Below are positions 21,645 to 30,716 of a stretch of 64,000 nucleotides of DNA, one piece after another. Both the position numbers and the translations under genes were made by a program. The notes beneath the pieces are model-generated. The model saw only the letters and a program-made list of their open reading frames with translations, had not been told where the DNA came from and searched no databases. The number at the start of each line of letters is the position of its first letter. The first letter of the stretch is position 1. The DNA comes from an uncultured Gemmata sp. (GTDB taxonomy: Bacteria; Planctomycetota; Planctomycetia; Gemmatales; Gemmataceae): assembly GCA_937924775.1 (NCBI GenBank), contig CALDUT010000002.1:186001-250000 (forward strand). Reading direction: 5' to 3'.

Positions 21645-22571
21645 ATGCCAACTTCAACGGAGGCATCAATTATTCTCAATTGTGCGCAACAAATTTCCCA
21701 AAGCAAGCGAATTTTGCAAAAAGAGTGGAAAAATGCTCAGCAGGAGTATTTGTCGCGCGTGACTCCGTGGGCCAACGATCGCATCCAGCGCATGGCCCAG
21801 CACCAGAAGCACCCGGTATACGATTTTTTGTTTGAATATTACTCGTTCCGCCCCGCCCATTTGCTGCGCTGGACCCCCGGCTGGAATGTTTGGCTCGAAG
21901 GAGCCACTCACGCCGACATCCGATGGCGCGAATTTGTCCCGCACGAGGGGGGATTGCTTCTCCCGGCCGTGGCGTTCCCGCAGCATCGGGTCGCGTACCT
22001 GGAATGGGCGGTGCAGTTCCTGGCAGCCGTGTTAAATCGTGAACCGTCGTTCTCCTGTATGGGTTTGCATGAATGGGCGATGGTCTACCGCCAGGAGCAG
22101 ATTCGCCATGCCTCGGTACCCCTGCGCTTGCCCCGGGCGGAAATCGACGCGGTGGTGGAATCGCAGGGGCTGCGCTGTACCCACTACGACGCCTTCCGCT
22201 TTTTTACCCCCGCGGCCGCGCCTCGCAATCGTTGGCCGCTGACCCGAGCAACAACCATCGAACACGACCAACCCGGCTGCATCCATGCCAATATGGACTT
22301 GTACCGCTTGGCCTACAAAATCGCCCCCTTCTGCCCCTCCGATTTGCTCGCGGATACTTTCGCGTTAGCTCTCGCGGCGCGCGAAGTCGATATGCGGGCC
22401 AGCCCCTACGACCTCCGGGCGTATGGATTTGAGCCGATCCCAATTGAAACGCGGCAAGGACGCGAACAGTATGTGGAGTTGCAACGCCACCTTACCACCC
22501 AAGCCCAGCCCCTCCGCCAACGGCTTCTGAGCGTTTACGACCAGTTGCTTCGGCAACGGACGCAGCCGTGA
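21645..22571 (+). CDS. conserved protein of unknown function
   Basis: 308 residues, cytoplasmic-looking, rich in Trp, Tyr, His and Arg. Conserved-looking segments are HPVYDFLFEYYSFRPAHLLR, CMGLHEWAMVYR, LRCTHYDAFRFFTP, and CIHANMDLYRLAYKIAPFCP. From memory, related proteins are common in actinobacteria and are often labelled 3-methyladenine DNA glycosylase, but I see no helix-hairpin-helix glycosylase motif and would not transfer that function. The start is uncertain: a GGAGG-like run lies about 15 bases upstream of the ATG at 21645. It is transcribed away from the Wsp-like operon. Confidence 0.75.
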   Translation: MPTSTEASIILNCAQQISQSKRILQKEWKNAQQEYLSRVTPWANDRIQRMAQHQKHPVYDFLFEYYSFRPAHLLRWTPGWNVWLEGATHADIRWREFVPHEGGLLLPAVAFPQHRVAYLEWAVQFLAAVLNREPSFSCMGLHEWAMVYRQEQIRHASVPLRLPRAEIDAVVESQGLRCTHYDAFRFFTPAAAPRNRWPLTRATTIEHDQPGCIHANMDLYRLAYKIAPFCPSDLLADTFALALAAREVDMRASPYDLRAYGFEPIPIETRQGREQYVELQRHLTTQAQPLRQRLLSVYDQLLRQRTQP

Positions 22572-22758
22572 GTCCAAACGTGGGACGCAAGTTTTGCCAT
22601 GAGATGAAAATTTTCACCGCGGGCGGAAAATGCGCTGAGCCATTGGTCCAGCTTATTCGGAAAGAATTCAGCAATAGTCTCTTCACAAGTACTGTGGGGC
22701 GTGCATAATCGGCCATGGCACACTACCACGATCCGTCCATCTCACGGGAGTTAGCATC

Positions 22759-23358
22759 ATGAGCAAGGTGGTTTTGGGAACGATCAGCACAGCCTTGGTG
22801 GTCGGGATACTTCTCACGCGGCCGGCGGGTGCCGACGATAAACCCCGTCTGGATGTGCCGTATGTGCCGACCAAGCAAGTGGTTGTGGAAGCGATGCTGA
22901 AGTTGGCGAATGTGAAAGAAGGGGATGTGGTCTACGATTTGGGCTGTGGTGATGGCCGGATTGTGATCACCGCGGTGGAAAAGTTTAAAGCCAAACGCGG
23001 CGTGGGCATCGATCTGGACCCCGAACGCATCAAAGACTGCCAGGCGAACCTCAAGAAAGCCCTCGACGAAAAACGCCTCACCCCCGAACAAGCCAAATCG
23101 TTGACCTTCAAGCAAGGCGATGTGCTGAAAATCCAGCCGGAAGACCTCAAAGAGGTCGATGTTGTTACACTGTATCTGCTGCCCGACATCAATCGGAAAC
23201 TCAAACCTGTTCTCCAGAAAGGGTTGAAAGACGGAGCCCGAGTCGTTTCTCACGACTTCGATATGGGCGATGATTGGAAGGAAGACAAGAAAGTGGAAGT
23301 GATGTCGGATCGCCCCTACACCCACACCATTTATCTGTGGACGATCAAGAAGAAGTAA
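22759..23358 (+). CDS. exported SAM-dependent methyltransferase, FAM173/ATPSCKMT-like
   Basis: 199 residues. A hydrophobic leader (MSKVVLGTISTALVVGILL, then PAGADD) suggests a signal peptide cleaved near residue 26. The mature part is a compact Rossmann methyltransferase: VPYVPTKQVVVEAMLKLANV, motif I VVYDLGCGDGRIVI, VGIDLDPERI, the VVTLYLLPDINRKL motif IV/post-motif and GARVVSHDFDMGDW-like end. This pattern is shared with the FAM173 lysine methyltransferase family that modifies ATP synthase subunit c or the ADP/ATP carrier in mitochondria (family knowledge). A terminator hairpin follows at 23413. Use of cytoplasmic SAM by an exported enzyme is puzzling, so the leader may be a membrane anchor. 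Confidence 0.85.
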   Translation: MSKVVLGTISTALVVGILLTRPAGADDKPRLDVPYVPTKQVVVEAMLKLANVKEGDVVYDLGCGDGRIVITAVEKFKAKRGVGIDLDPERIKDCQANLKKALDEKRLTPEQAKSLTFKQGDVLKIQPEDLKEVDVVTLYLLPDINRKLKPVLQKGLKDGARVVSHDFDMGDDWKEDKKVEVMSDRPYTHTIYLWTIKKK

Positions 23359-23412
23359 TCCATCGTCGGGGGACAATTCCAAAGACCACGCCGCGGTTGA
23401 TCGCAGCGAGTG

Positions 23413-23442
23413 GCCCACGGATATTCTTCCGTGGGCTTTTCT
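23413..23442 (+). terminator. intrinsic terminator after the exported methyltransferase
   Basis: GCCCACGGA (23413-23421), 6-base loop, TCCGTGGGC (23428-23436), then TTTTCTGT. A perfect 9-base G+C-rich stem with a U-tract, 55 bases after the stop codon. It also excludes the long upstream in-frame start for the following oxidoreductase. Confidence 0.85.
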
Positions 23443-23487
23443 GTGCGCAGTCGCTATGTCAAACCTCACACGGGAAGAGAGGACGCC

Positions 23488-25077
23488 ATGCCAAGCACCA
23501 CTTATGACGCCATTATTATTGGAGCCGGTCACAATGGATTGGTCACTGCGGCCTATCTGGCCCGGGCCGGCTACAAAGTGCTGGTCTTGGAACGCCGGGA
23601 GATCATCGGCGGTTGTTGTATCACCGAAGAATTGTGGCCCGGTTTCAAAGTCTCCACCGCGGCTTACGTCAACAGCCTGTTACGCCCGGAGATCATCCGT
23701 GATCTAGAGCTGAAGAAATACGGCTTCGAGATGATTCCACGAAGCCCTTCGTCGTTCACGCCGTTTCCTGATGGCCGTTATCTGATGATGGGTCCGGATC
23801 GCGATATGACGCTCCGGGAAATCGCGAAATTCTCGAAAAAAGATGCGGAAGCCTACCCGAAATACGAGGGCATGCTCACCCGGATCGCGGATTTCCTCGA
23901 ACCCTTACTCACCCAAACACCCCCCGACCCCTTCGGCGGTCTGGGCTCGCTTTGGAAGATCGGTCAGCTGGGCTGGGCCTTCCGCAAGCTGGGCCGAACG
24001 GTCGCGGCCGACGCGGTTGAAATCCTGACCGGCGCGGCCCGCCCGATCCTCGATCGTTGGTTTGAATCCGAAGAGCTGAAAGCCACCATCGCCACGGATG
24101 CTGTGATTGGTGCCTTTGCCTCGCCGTCGCACCCGGGCACCGGCTATGTTCTCTTCCATCATGTGATGGGGGAATGCAACGGCGTTCGCGGAGTGTGGGG
24201 CTACGTTCGCGGGGGCATGGGGATGATTTCCCATAGCATCGCGGAGGCCGCCAAAAGCCGGGGAGCGGAGATCCGCACCCATGCAGAGGTGGAGCGAATT
24301 CTCGTCCGCGAGGGCCGGGTGAAGGGCGTGGCCCTCCGTGACGGCACTGAATTCTACGCCCCCCGGCTCGCCAGTTGCGCCGATGCTCACGTTACATTCC
24401 TCAAGTTGTTGGAGCCAAAGGAGTTACCGTCCGATTTCGTGGCCCAAATTCAGAAGATTGACTACTCCTCGGCCACGGTCAAAATCAACGTCGCCCTCGA
24501 CCGCCCGCCCAATTGGAAAGCCTTGCCGTCAAATGGAAAAGTAGGGCCCCAGCATCACGGAACCATGCACATTTGCCCCGACCTTGACTACATCGAACGC
24601 GCCTACGACGATGCCAAATACGGCCGCTGGGCGCAAAACCCTATGTTGGAATGCACTATGGCCACAGCGCTCGACGATTCCCTCGCCCCGCCTGGCAAGC
24701 ACATTCTGAGCATGTTCATTCAGTACGCGCCCTACCACCTTAAAGGGACCACCTGGGAGGTGGAGAAGGACCGTTTCGCTGATCGCTGCTTCGACATCCT
24801 GGAAGAATACGCCCCTGGCTTTAAGTCGAGCGTGCTGCACCGGATCGTCATTCCCCCGCCGGACATGGAGCGGTTGTGGGGCCTGACCGGGGGAAATATC
24901 ATGCAGGGTGCCATGAACCTCCACAGCATGTTCAGCTTCCGGCCCACCTTGGGGTATGCCAATTATCGGACACCGATTCGAGGGTTGTATCTCTGCGGTG
25001 CGGCCGCGCACCCGGGGGGCGGCGTGATGGGAGCCTGTGGCCTGAATGCCGCCCGCGAAATTCTCAAAGACCGCTGA
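23488..25077 (+). CDS. FAD-dependent oxidoreductase, phytoene desaturase/PYROXD2-like
   Basis: 529 residues from the ATG at 23488, preceded by GAGAGGA at a good distance. The FAD-binding Rossmann motif AIIIGAGHNGLVTAAYLARA is followed by VLVLERREIIGGCC and by the C-terminal FAD contact GLYLCGAAAHPGGGVMGACG. The CrtI/PYROXD2 type is supported by ELWPGFKVSTAAYVNSLLRP and the MQGAMNLHSMFSFRP segment. Members act on carotenoids or unknown hydrophobic substrates; no carotenoid genes are adjacent, so the reaction is undetermined. It is separated from the upstream gene by a terminator and is probably transcribed alone. Confidence 0.88.
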   Translation: MPSTTYDAIIIGAGHNGLVTAAYLARAGYKVLVLERREIIGGCCITEELWPGFKVSTAAYVNSLLRPEIIRDLELKKYGFEMIPRSPSSFTPFPDGRYLMMGPDRDMTLREIAKFSKKDAEAYPKYEGMLTRIADFLEPLLTQTPPDPFGGLGSLWKIGQLGWAFRKLGRTVAADAVEILTGAARPILDRWFESEELKATIATDAVIGAFASPSHPGTGYVLFHHVMGECNGVRGVWGYVRGGMGMISHSIAEAAKSRGAEIRTHAEVERILVREGRVKGVALRDGTEFYAPRLASCADAHVTFLKLLEPKELPSDFVAQIQKIDYSSATVKINVALDRPPNWKALPSNGKVGPQHHGTMHICPDLDYIERAYDDAKYGRWAQNPMLECTMATALDDSLAPPGKHILSMFIQYAPYHLKGTTWEVEKDRFADRCFDILEEYAPGFKSSVLHRIVIPPPDMERLWGLTGGNIMQGAMNLHSMFSFRPTLGYANYRTPIRGLYLCGAAAHPGGGVMGACGLNAAREILKDR

Positions 25078-25118
25078 AACCGGTGCAGGCCGATTCAGAA
25101 CGGATGACAACACCTCCG

Positions 25119-25152
25119 CCGCGGGGTCTGTCACTGGCCGTCAGCCCCGCGG
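25119..25152 (+). terminator. GC-rich hairpin downstream of the oxidoreductase, possible terminator
   Basis: CCGCGGGG (25119-25126) pairs perfectly with CCCCGCGG (25145-25152); inside it CTG (25128-25130) and CAG (25142-25144) can extend the stem past a one-base bulge. No U-tract follows, so termination is uncertain. Confidence 0.4.
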
Positions 25153-25483
25153 ATTCTCACCGGGCCACCTCGTGCAAGTTGCTGGGAGGAATAGTTTACT
25201 GCTCCCCCTCCTCCAACCGGGACACGATGCCAACTCTCACGCAACGCCCTCTGGCGACGACAACTTCCCGGCGAATTTTCTCGGAGGATCGCCGGAGAGA
25301 GGCTGAATTTTCAGACACGAGAGACACTTGTTACAATTTTCCCGCTGGGTTTTTCAGCAATTTGTGCAACTTTTCACAGCAGTGCCGAAGTCTTGGGAAT
25401 ACTTTTGGGTTGGTAAATCATTTTGCGTCTAAGTCTTTTTTTTGAGATTGTTTACGTCATGTGAAAATCGTCACAATATTTCG

Positions 25484-25499
25484 CGGCACAGTATTTGCT
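25484..25499 (+). promoter_or_regulatory. candidate sigma-54 promoter (-24/-12)
   Basis: CGGCACAGTATTTGCT matches the sigma-54 consensus TGGCACN5TTGCW except for the first T, with the exact 10-base spacing between GG and GC. A sigma-54 gene is encoded in this window. It would give a leader of about 365 bases before the first DUF1559 gene, which is long; chance cannot be excluded. Confidence 0.35.
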
Positions 25500-25876
25500 G
25501 AAATATGGGGTGAGAGAATTTGCAGCACTCAACGGCGGATGCTGCATCAAAAAAATGAAACTTGAGTATTGACAACCAGTGTTGCGTCGATGAATCTCAT
25601 AGAAAGATTGAGTGCAGAAAACGCAAATCCTGAAAAACGACGCGGGGTTTGTTGTCTCGTTTCAGGATCCAATGGGAAAAATCGTTGACTCGAAAATTCC
25701 CATCCTGAAGCGGGCGATGCACTCACCGGACTGAGGGGTAGCGATCCGGGGACTTCTTGTGCTCGCTCCTCAATCTTTTGCTCTTTTACTAGCTCTTTTC
25801 ATTTTCATCACTTTTTAGACGACCACCGGGTTCGTTTCTAACAACGTCACTGCGGTGTTTGTCTGGAGGGTACCCG

Positions 25877-26941
25877 ATGCCACGGCTTCGTCGTTTCTCG
25901 AACGCTCGAGGAGCATTTACGCTGATCGAGCTATTAGTGGTCATCGCGATTATCGCGATTTTAATTGGCCTTTTGCTGCCAGCTGTACAGAAAGTTCGTA
26001 TCGCGGCCTCGCGTATGGTCAGTGCCAATAACCTCAAGCAACAAGGCTTGGCCTTTCACAACTTCAATGACGTGAACGGCTCCCTCCCTATCTCCGTGGG
26101 TTGGCGACCGCAGCTCCCTACCGGACAGAACGCTGTTCCTGAAGGAGCTTATGGTAGCGGCTTCTTCCACATCCTCCCCTATGTGGAGCAAGACGCCATG
26201 TACCGCGCTTCGTATGTTGCGCGCACGTGGACATATGTTATGGGCCCTGGCTCCACCTCGACCAGCTCCTGGGAATACAATGACCCCACATACGGCTACC
26301 GCTACAGCTATTCCATGACCTACTCAAGCACGCCTCGCTATGTTCAATTGAACCCGGCGGTTCGTGCCTATTGGGGTACCCAATTACTGTACTATCCCAT
26401 GAAGCTCTACACCGCTCCCACCGACCCCTCCAACACCTCGAGTTCAAGTGGGATGTGCAGCTACATGATGAACGGAGCTGTTTTCGACCAAGGTCTCTCG
26501 ATTCAGGGCATTGCCGACGGAACGAGCAATACGGTACTCGTCGCCGAAGGCTACGCTTACTGCTACGGCTACAGTAGCTCCGGTTATACTTATCGCTATA
26601 TGTACTGGCCGGGTTACTACTATGATGATTACGAATACAGCTATTCCTATGAGATCACTTACACTGGCTCGTACTACCGCGAACGGGGGATGACCAACTA
26701 CGTTTACAATTACAGCTACAAACAAGGATTCAATCCCAAGTTCACCCCTGTGGCGGGCAAAGTGCCGCAAAACACCCCGCCCCAGTACCAATGCGATGCC
26801 TCGGTGCCTCAAGGATTGGGTGGACCGTGCCAGGTGTTGTTGGGCGATGGCAGTATCCGCAGCATTAGCTCCAACATCAACTCTACAACCTGGTTTGGTG
26901 CGTTGACCCCCAGTGGTGGCGAAACCTTGGCCGACTGGTGA
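25877..26941 (+). CDS. DUF1559 protein with type IV pilin-like N-terminus, tyrosine-rich
   Basis: 354 residues from the ATG at 25877 (GGAGGG 9 bases upstream). The prepilin leader and helix are textbook: short basic leader, then [20 protein letters not shown] with cleavage expected after Gly and Glu at +5. Then [10 protein letters not shown] and the DUF1559 body, ending in the H-x-G-like block [20 protein letters not shown]. The middle is unusually Tyr-rich (for example [13 protein letters not shown] and [16 protein letters not shown]). DUF1559 proteins are expanded in planctomycetes and thought to be exported, pseudopilin-like envelope proteins; their roles are mostly unknown. It heads a three-gene block with a lipoprotein and a second DUF1559 gene. 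Confidence 0.92.
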   Translation: MPRLRRFSNARGAFTLIELLVVIAIIAILIGLLLPAVQKVRIAASRMVSANNLKQQGLAFHNFNDVNGSLPISVGWRPQLPTGQNAVPEGAYGSGFFHILPYVEQDAMYRASYVARTWTYVMGPGSTSTSSWEYNDPTYGYRYSYSMTYSSTPRYVQLNPAVRAYWGTQLLYYPMKLYTAPTDPSNTSSSSGMCSYMMNGAVFDQGLSIQGIADGTSNTVLVAEGYAYCYGYSSSGYTYRYMYWPGYYYDDYEYSYSYEITYTGSYYRERGMTNYVYNYSYKQGFNPKFTPVAGKVPQNTPPQYQCDASVPQGLGGPCQVLLGDGSIRSISSNINSTTWFGALTPSGGETLADW

Positions 26942-26968
26942 TTCAATCCCCAGCAAGGAGCCACCCTC

Positions 26969-27745
26969 ATGCTCGCTCGTAATCTTCTCCGCGCCTCCAT
27001 CCTCAGCTGCGTGGGGGCCGTACTATTCATCCTCACGATCGGTTGCACAGAGAAAGAAAATCCTGAGCCGAATGCCGATACAGAAAAATCCCCTTTGGTC
27101 TACGGTCAAAAAGTCCAAGGGAAGGTGACCTACAAAGGACAACCTGTCACCTATGGTCTTGTCCTGCTTTATAACGACCAACACAGTTTCAGCGCAGAAA
27201 AAAGGACGTTCGCGCCGGTGGCTTTCGGGCCCATTACCTCCGAAGGTACCTACTCCTTGGAGAATGCTCCGCTCGGTGTTCACCGACTCGTGGTAGCTAC
27301 CGATCCCGAACAGGATGTCATGGTTTATACAAGGCCCATTCCGATGGACGGCGCTATAGCGAAAGACCTGAACCAAGGTCCGCCGGGTATGGGTCCACCG
27401 GGTATGGGTCCACCGGGTATGGGTCCACCGGGTATGGGTCCACCGGGTATGGGCCCACCGGGTGTTCCTGGACCGCCAGCCAAGGGCCAAGAAGGCAAAG
27501 CCCCGCCCAAAGCCACCAAAGGGCAAAAACTAGCCAATCCTGGCTACGAACCGCCGCGCGATTCACCACCGCCGGCATTCGCAATCCCGGCACCGGTGAT
27601 TCCTAACCCCAAATTCGAAAAGATGTCCGATGCCGAAAAACGCCTGCTACGCGAAGTTCATGCGAGGTATGGCAGCTTCGATAAATCCACGCGACTGATC
27701 GTGGTACGCGAAGGGTCACAAACCTTCGACATTGAGCTGAAGTAA
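26969..27745 (+). CDS. lipoprotein with pentapeptide GPPGM repeats
   Basis: 258 residues. The signal peptide ends in a lipobox (LTIGC, Cys about residue 26), so it should be a lipoprotein. Residues about 45-115 ([20 protein letters not shown], then [20 protein letters not shown]) look like a carboxypeptidase-regulatory-type beta sandwich seen in planctomycete lipoproteins beside DUF1559 genes. A proline-rich linker contains six GPPGM-type units encoded by a 15-base tandem repeat. A charged helical tail ([19 protein letters not shown]) and a final beta strand follow. It lies 27 bases after the first DUF1559 gene and 62 bases before the second, probably one operon. Confidence 0.85.
   Translation: MLARNLLRASILSCVGAVLFILTIGCTEKENPEPNADTEKSPLVYGQKVQGKVTYKGQPVTYGLVLLYNDQHSFSAEKRTFAPVAFGPITSEGTYSLENAPLGVHRLVVATDPEQDVMVYTRPIPMDGAIAKDLNQGPPGMGPPGMGPPGMGPPGMGPPGMGPPGVPGPPAKGQEGKAPPKATKGQKLANPGYEPPRDSPPPAFAIPAPVIPNPKFEKMSDAEKRLLREVHARYGSFDKSTRLIVVREGSQTFDIELK
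27377..27466 (+). repeat. six tandem copies of a 15-base coding repeat
   Basis: Unit GGTCCACCGGGTATG, encoding Gly-Pro-Pro-Gly-Met. Copies 2-5 are identical at the DNA level, copy 1 has one change and the last copy has diverged (GGCCCACCGGGTGTT). Near-identity at third positions indicates recent expansion or gene conversion, so copy number is likely to vary between strains. Confidence 0.92.
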
Positions 27746-27807
27746 TCCTGTTAATCTCGGGTTTTGTTGCTCTTAGCCTTCACTCATTTTCACTGGGGGA
27801 TGAAACC

Positions 27808-28911
<1,104 letters not shown>

Positions 28912-28945
28912 TCCCACCGCACTAACCAAATGCCCTGAACCCTCA

Positions 28946-28978
28946 GCCCGCTCGACAGCCATCGGGCGGGTTTTCGTT
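28946..28978 (+). terminator. intrinsic terminator after the second DUF1559 gene
   Basis: GCCCG (28946-28950), 12-base loop, CGGGC (28963-28967), then GGGTTTTCGTTT. The stem is short but G+C-only and is followed by a U-rich tract, 35 bases after the stop codon. Confidence 0.6.
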
Positions 28979-29207
28979 TGACCTGTTGTCTCGGTTCGTG
29001 ACCCGCGTTTTATCCCAGCCATTCATTCGCGTTGAACTGGTGCCTTAGGCTGATAGTTTGCAATCGGTCTGCGACGACAGTCAACCACTGGCTGCCATCG
29101 GTTCAGCCCTCTTCTGCTGCTCGCTAGCTTCCAATCGACCTTGACTTCATTTGTGTTTGTTCGGACGATCTGGAACTATGGACTATTGATTCCCATGAAT
29201 TCTTAGG

Positions 29208-29233
29208 TACCACAGCCTCATACCACAGCCTCA
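29208..29233. repeat. perfect 13-base tandem duplication
   Basis: TACCACAGCCTCA occurs twice without spacer (29208-29220, 29221-29233), 54 bases upstream of the dehydrogenase start. Probably a recent slippage duplication; it could alter promoter spacing or serve as a double binding site. Confidence 0.7.
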
Positions 29234-29287
29234 CCGGTCGGCAGGTACTGACCGGCTCCAGGGATGCTCGGGCAGGGAGTCCGCATC

Positions 29288-30613
29288 GTGAATGTTGCAG
29301 TGATTGGCACCGGGTATGTCGGTTTGGTCACCGGCACTTGCCTTGCGCACACGGGCAATCAGGTCGTGTGTGTGGACATCAACCCGGAGATTGTCGCAAA
29401 ACTCAACGCTGGGGAAATTCCCATTTTCGAACCCGGTTTGGCCGAATTGGTGCGTGCCAATCGTGCCGCCGGCCGGCTTTCGTTCACTTTGGATTTCGCT
29501 CCAGCAGTGGAGACTGCGCGGCTGATTTTCGTCGCCGTACCCACGCCGGAGTTGCCTTCTGGTCACGTTGGCATGCACTATGTCAACAAGGTGGTGGATG
29601 ATGTAGCCGGGGTGTTCCGTCATCATCCGCTGTCGCGGCCCATCCTGGTGCTGAAAAGCACAGTTCCGCCGGGTACCAATCGCAGGGTTGCCGATCGGTT
29701 GACGGCAGCCGGATGTGCGCATGTCGCGGTGGCGAGCAATCCGGAGTTTCTCAAAGAAGGTGCGGCCGTCGACGACTTCATGAAGCCGGATCGTGTGATT
29801 GTGGGTGTCCGCGACTCTTTGAGCGCCGAAATTCTCCGCGAACTCTACGAACCGTACTGTAGTTCCGATCGGCCCTTTGTGGTCATGTCGCCCGAGTCGG
29901 CGGAGATGACCAAGTATGCCGCGAATGCCTTTCTTGCCACTAAGATCAGTTTCATTAACGAAATCGCCAATCTGTGTGAAGCGACCGGTGCGGATGTCAA
30001 CCGTGTGCGCGAAGGTATCGGTTACGATGCCCGCATCGGGACTCAGTTCTTGGCTCCCGGGGCAGGTTACGGGGGCAGTTGCTTCCCCAAGGATGTCAAA
30101 GGTCTCATCGCCGTGGGGCGGCGGCTCGGCGTGGCTCTGCGTGTGGCTGAAGCCGTCGACGCGGCCAACGATGTCCAAAAAGAACTCCTGTTCACCAAAA
30201 TTTACCGCCACTTCGGCGGGGAAGTCGCGGGGAAAACCATCGCCATCTGGGGTTTGGCCTTCAAACCAAAAACCGATGACATTCGCGAAGCTCCCGCCCT
30301 GACCCTCATCGACGCTCTGCTGGCCGCCAATGCCCGTGTGCAGGCCTTCGATCCTCAAGCCATGACCAACGTCAAGAAACTGTACAGCGATGCGATCACC
30401 TACGCTGATTCACCGCTGGCCGCTCTCGACGGTGCCGATGCGCTGGCCTTGGTGACGGAATGGCCAGAGTTTCGCTCACCCGATTTCCACGAAGTTCGAC
30501 GCCGACTCCGCTCTCTAGTGATTTTCGATGGGCGGAACCTCTTTGCGCCCCAGGAAACGACCTTGCGCGAGCTGGGTTTCCGCTACTATGGGGTTGGTCG
30601 TGGGGAGCGATAA
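29288..30613 (+). CDS. ugd: UDP-glucose/GDP-mannose dehydrogenase family protein
   Basis: NAD-dependent four-electron oxidation of a nucleotide sugar, most likely UDP-glucose to UDP-glucuronate, for polysaccharide synthesis. 441 residues from the GTG at 29288, chosen because the Rossmann strand VNVAVIGTGYVGLVTGTCLA starts there and CAGGGAG lies just upstream. The catalytic Cys is in GGSCFPKDVKGLI, the catalytic Lys helix region is AEMTKYAANAFLATKISFIN, and the C-terminal domain has IWGLAFKPKTDDIREAP. UDP-glucose versus other UDP-sugar specificity is inferred from overall similarity. It converges with the radical SAM gene. Confidence 0.9.
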   Translation: MNVAVIGTGYVGLVTGTCLAHTGNQVVCVDINPEIVAKLNAGEIPIFEPGLAELVRANRAAGRLSFTLDFAPAVETARLIFVAVPTPELPSGHVGMHYVNKVVDDVAGVFRHHPLSRPILVLKSTVPPGTNRRVADRLTAAGCAHVAVASNPEFLKEGAAVDDFMKPDRVIVGVRDSLSAEILRELYEPYCSSDRPFVVMSPESAEMTKYAANAFLATKISFINEIANLCEATGADVNRVREGIGYDARIGTQFLAPGAGYGGSCFPKDVKGLIAVGRRLGVALRVAEAVDAANDVQKELLFTKIYRHFGGEVAGKTIAIWGLAFKPKTDDIREAPALTLIDALLAANARVQAFDPQAMTNVKKLYSDAITYADSPLAALDGADALALVTEWPEFRSPDFHEVRRRLRSLVIFDGRNLFAPQETTLRELGFRYYGVGRGER

Positions 30614-30716
30614 TGTCTCGATCGGCTTCGCACTGTGGCGTGGGCAGCAATCGTGTCACAGTTTGGCGTAAGTTCGTGGTGTGGTCCGATCCTGTGAGGG
30701 CCTTTCGCTAAAGTCT

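Larger units (their letters stand above)
25078..25876. other. 799-base AT-richer intergenic region upstream of the pilin-like block
   Basis: Between the oxidoreductase and the first DUF1559 gene. It holds a GC-rich hairpin at 25119-25152 just after the oxidoreductase and a sigma-54-like element at 25484-25499. From about 25310 the base composition shifts clearly to A+T compared with neighbouring DNA. No convincing coding frame. The long leader suggests extensive regulation or remnants of inserted DNA. Confidence 0.6.
28912..29287. other. 376-base intergenic region before the UDP-sugar dehydrogenase
   Basis: Contains the terminator of the pilin-like block (28946-28978) and a perfect 13-base tandem duplication TACCACAGCCTCA at 29208-29233. 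No coding frame. The dehydrogenase promoter should lie here but no clear -35/-10 pair was found. Confidence 0.6.

Noticed and set aside
25569-25597. sigma-70 promoter TTGACA upstream of the first DUF1559 gene
   Set aside because: The -35 is perfect but the hexamers 16-18 bases downstream match TATAAT at only about two positions.
27377-27466. collagen-like domain in the lipoprotein
   Set aside because: The repeat is five residues long, so Gly is not at every third position as collagen requires.
26969-27745. signal peptide of the repeat lipoprotein as a plain membrane helix
   Set aside because: A lipobox-like LTIGC directly after the hydrophobic stretch favours lipid modification.
29231-30358. 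375-codon open frame on the minus strand inside the UDP-sugar dehydrogenase gene
   Set aside because: Antisense shadow of a strongly supported gene; no motifs.
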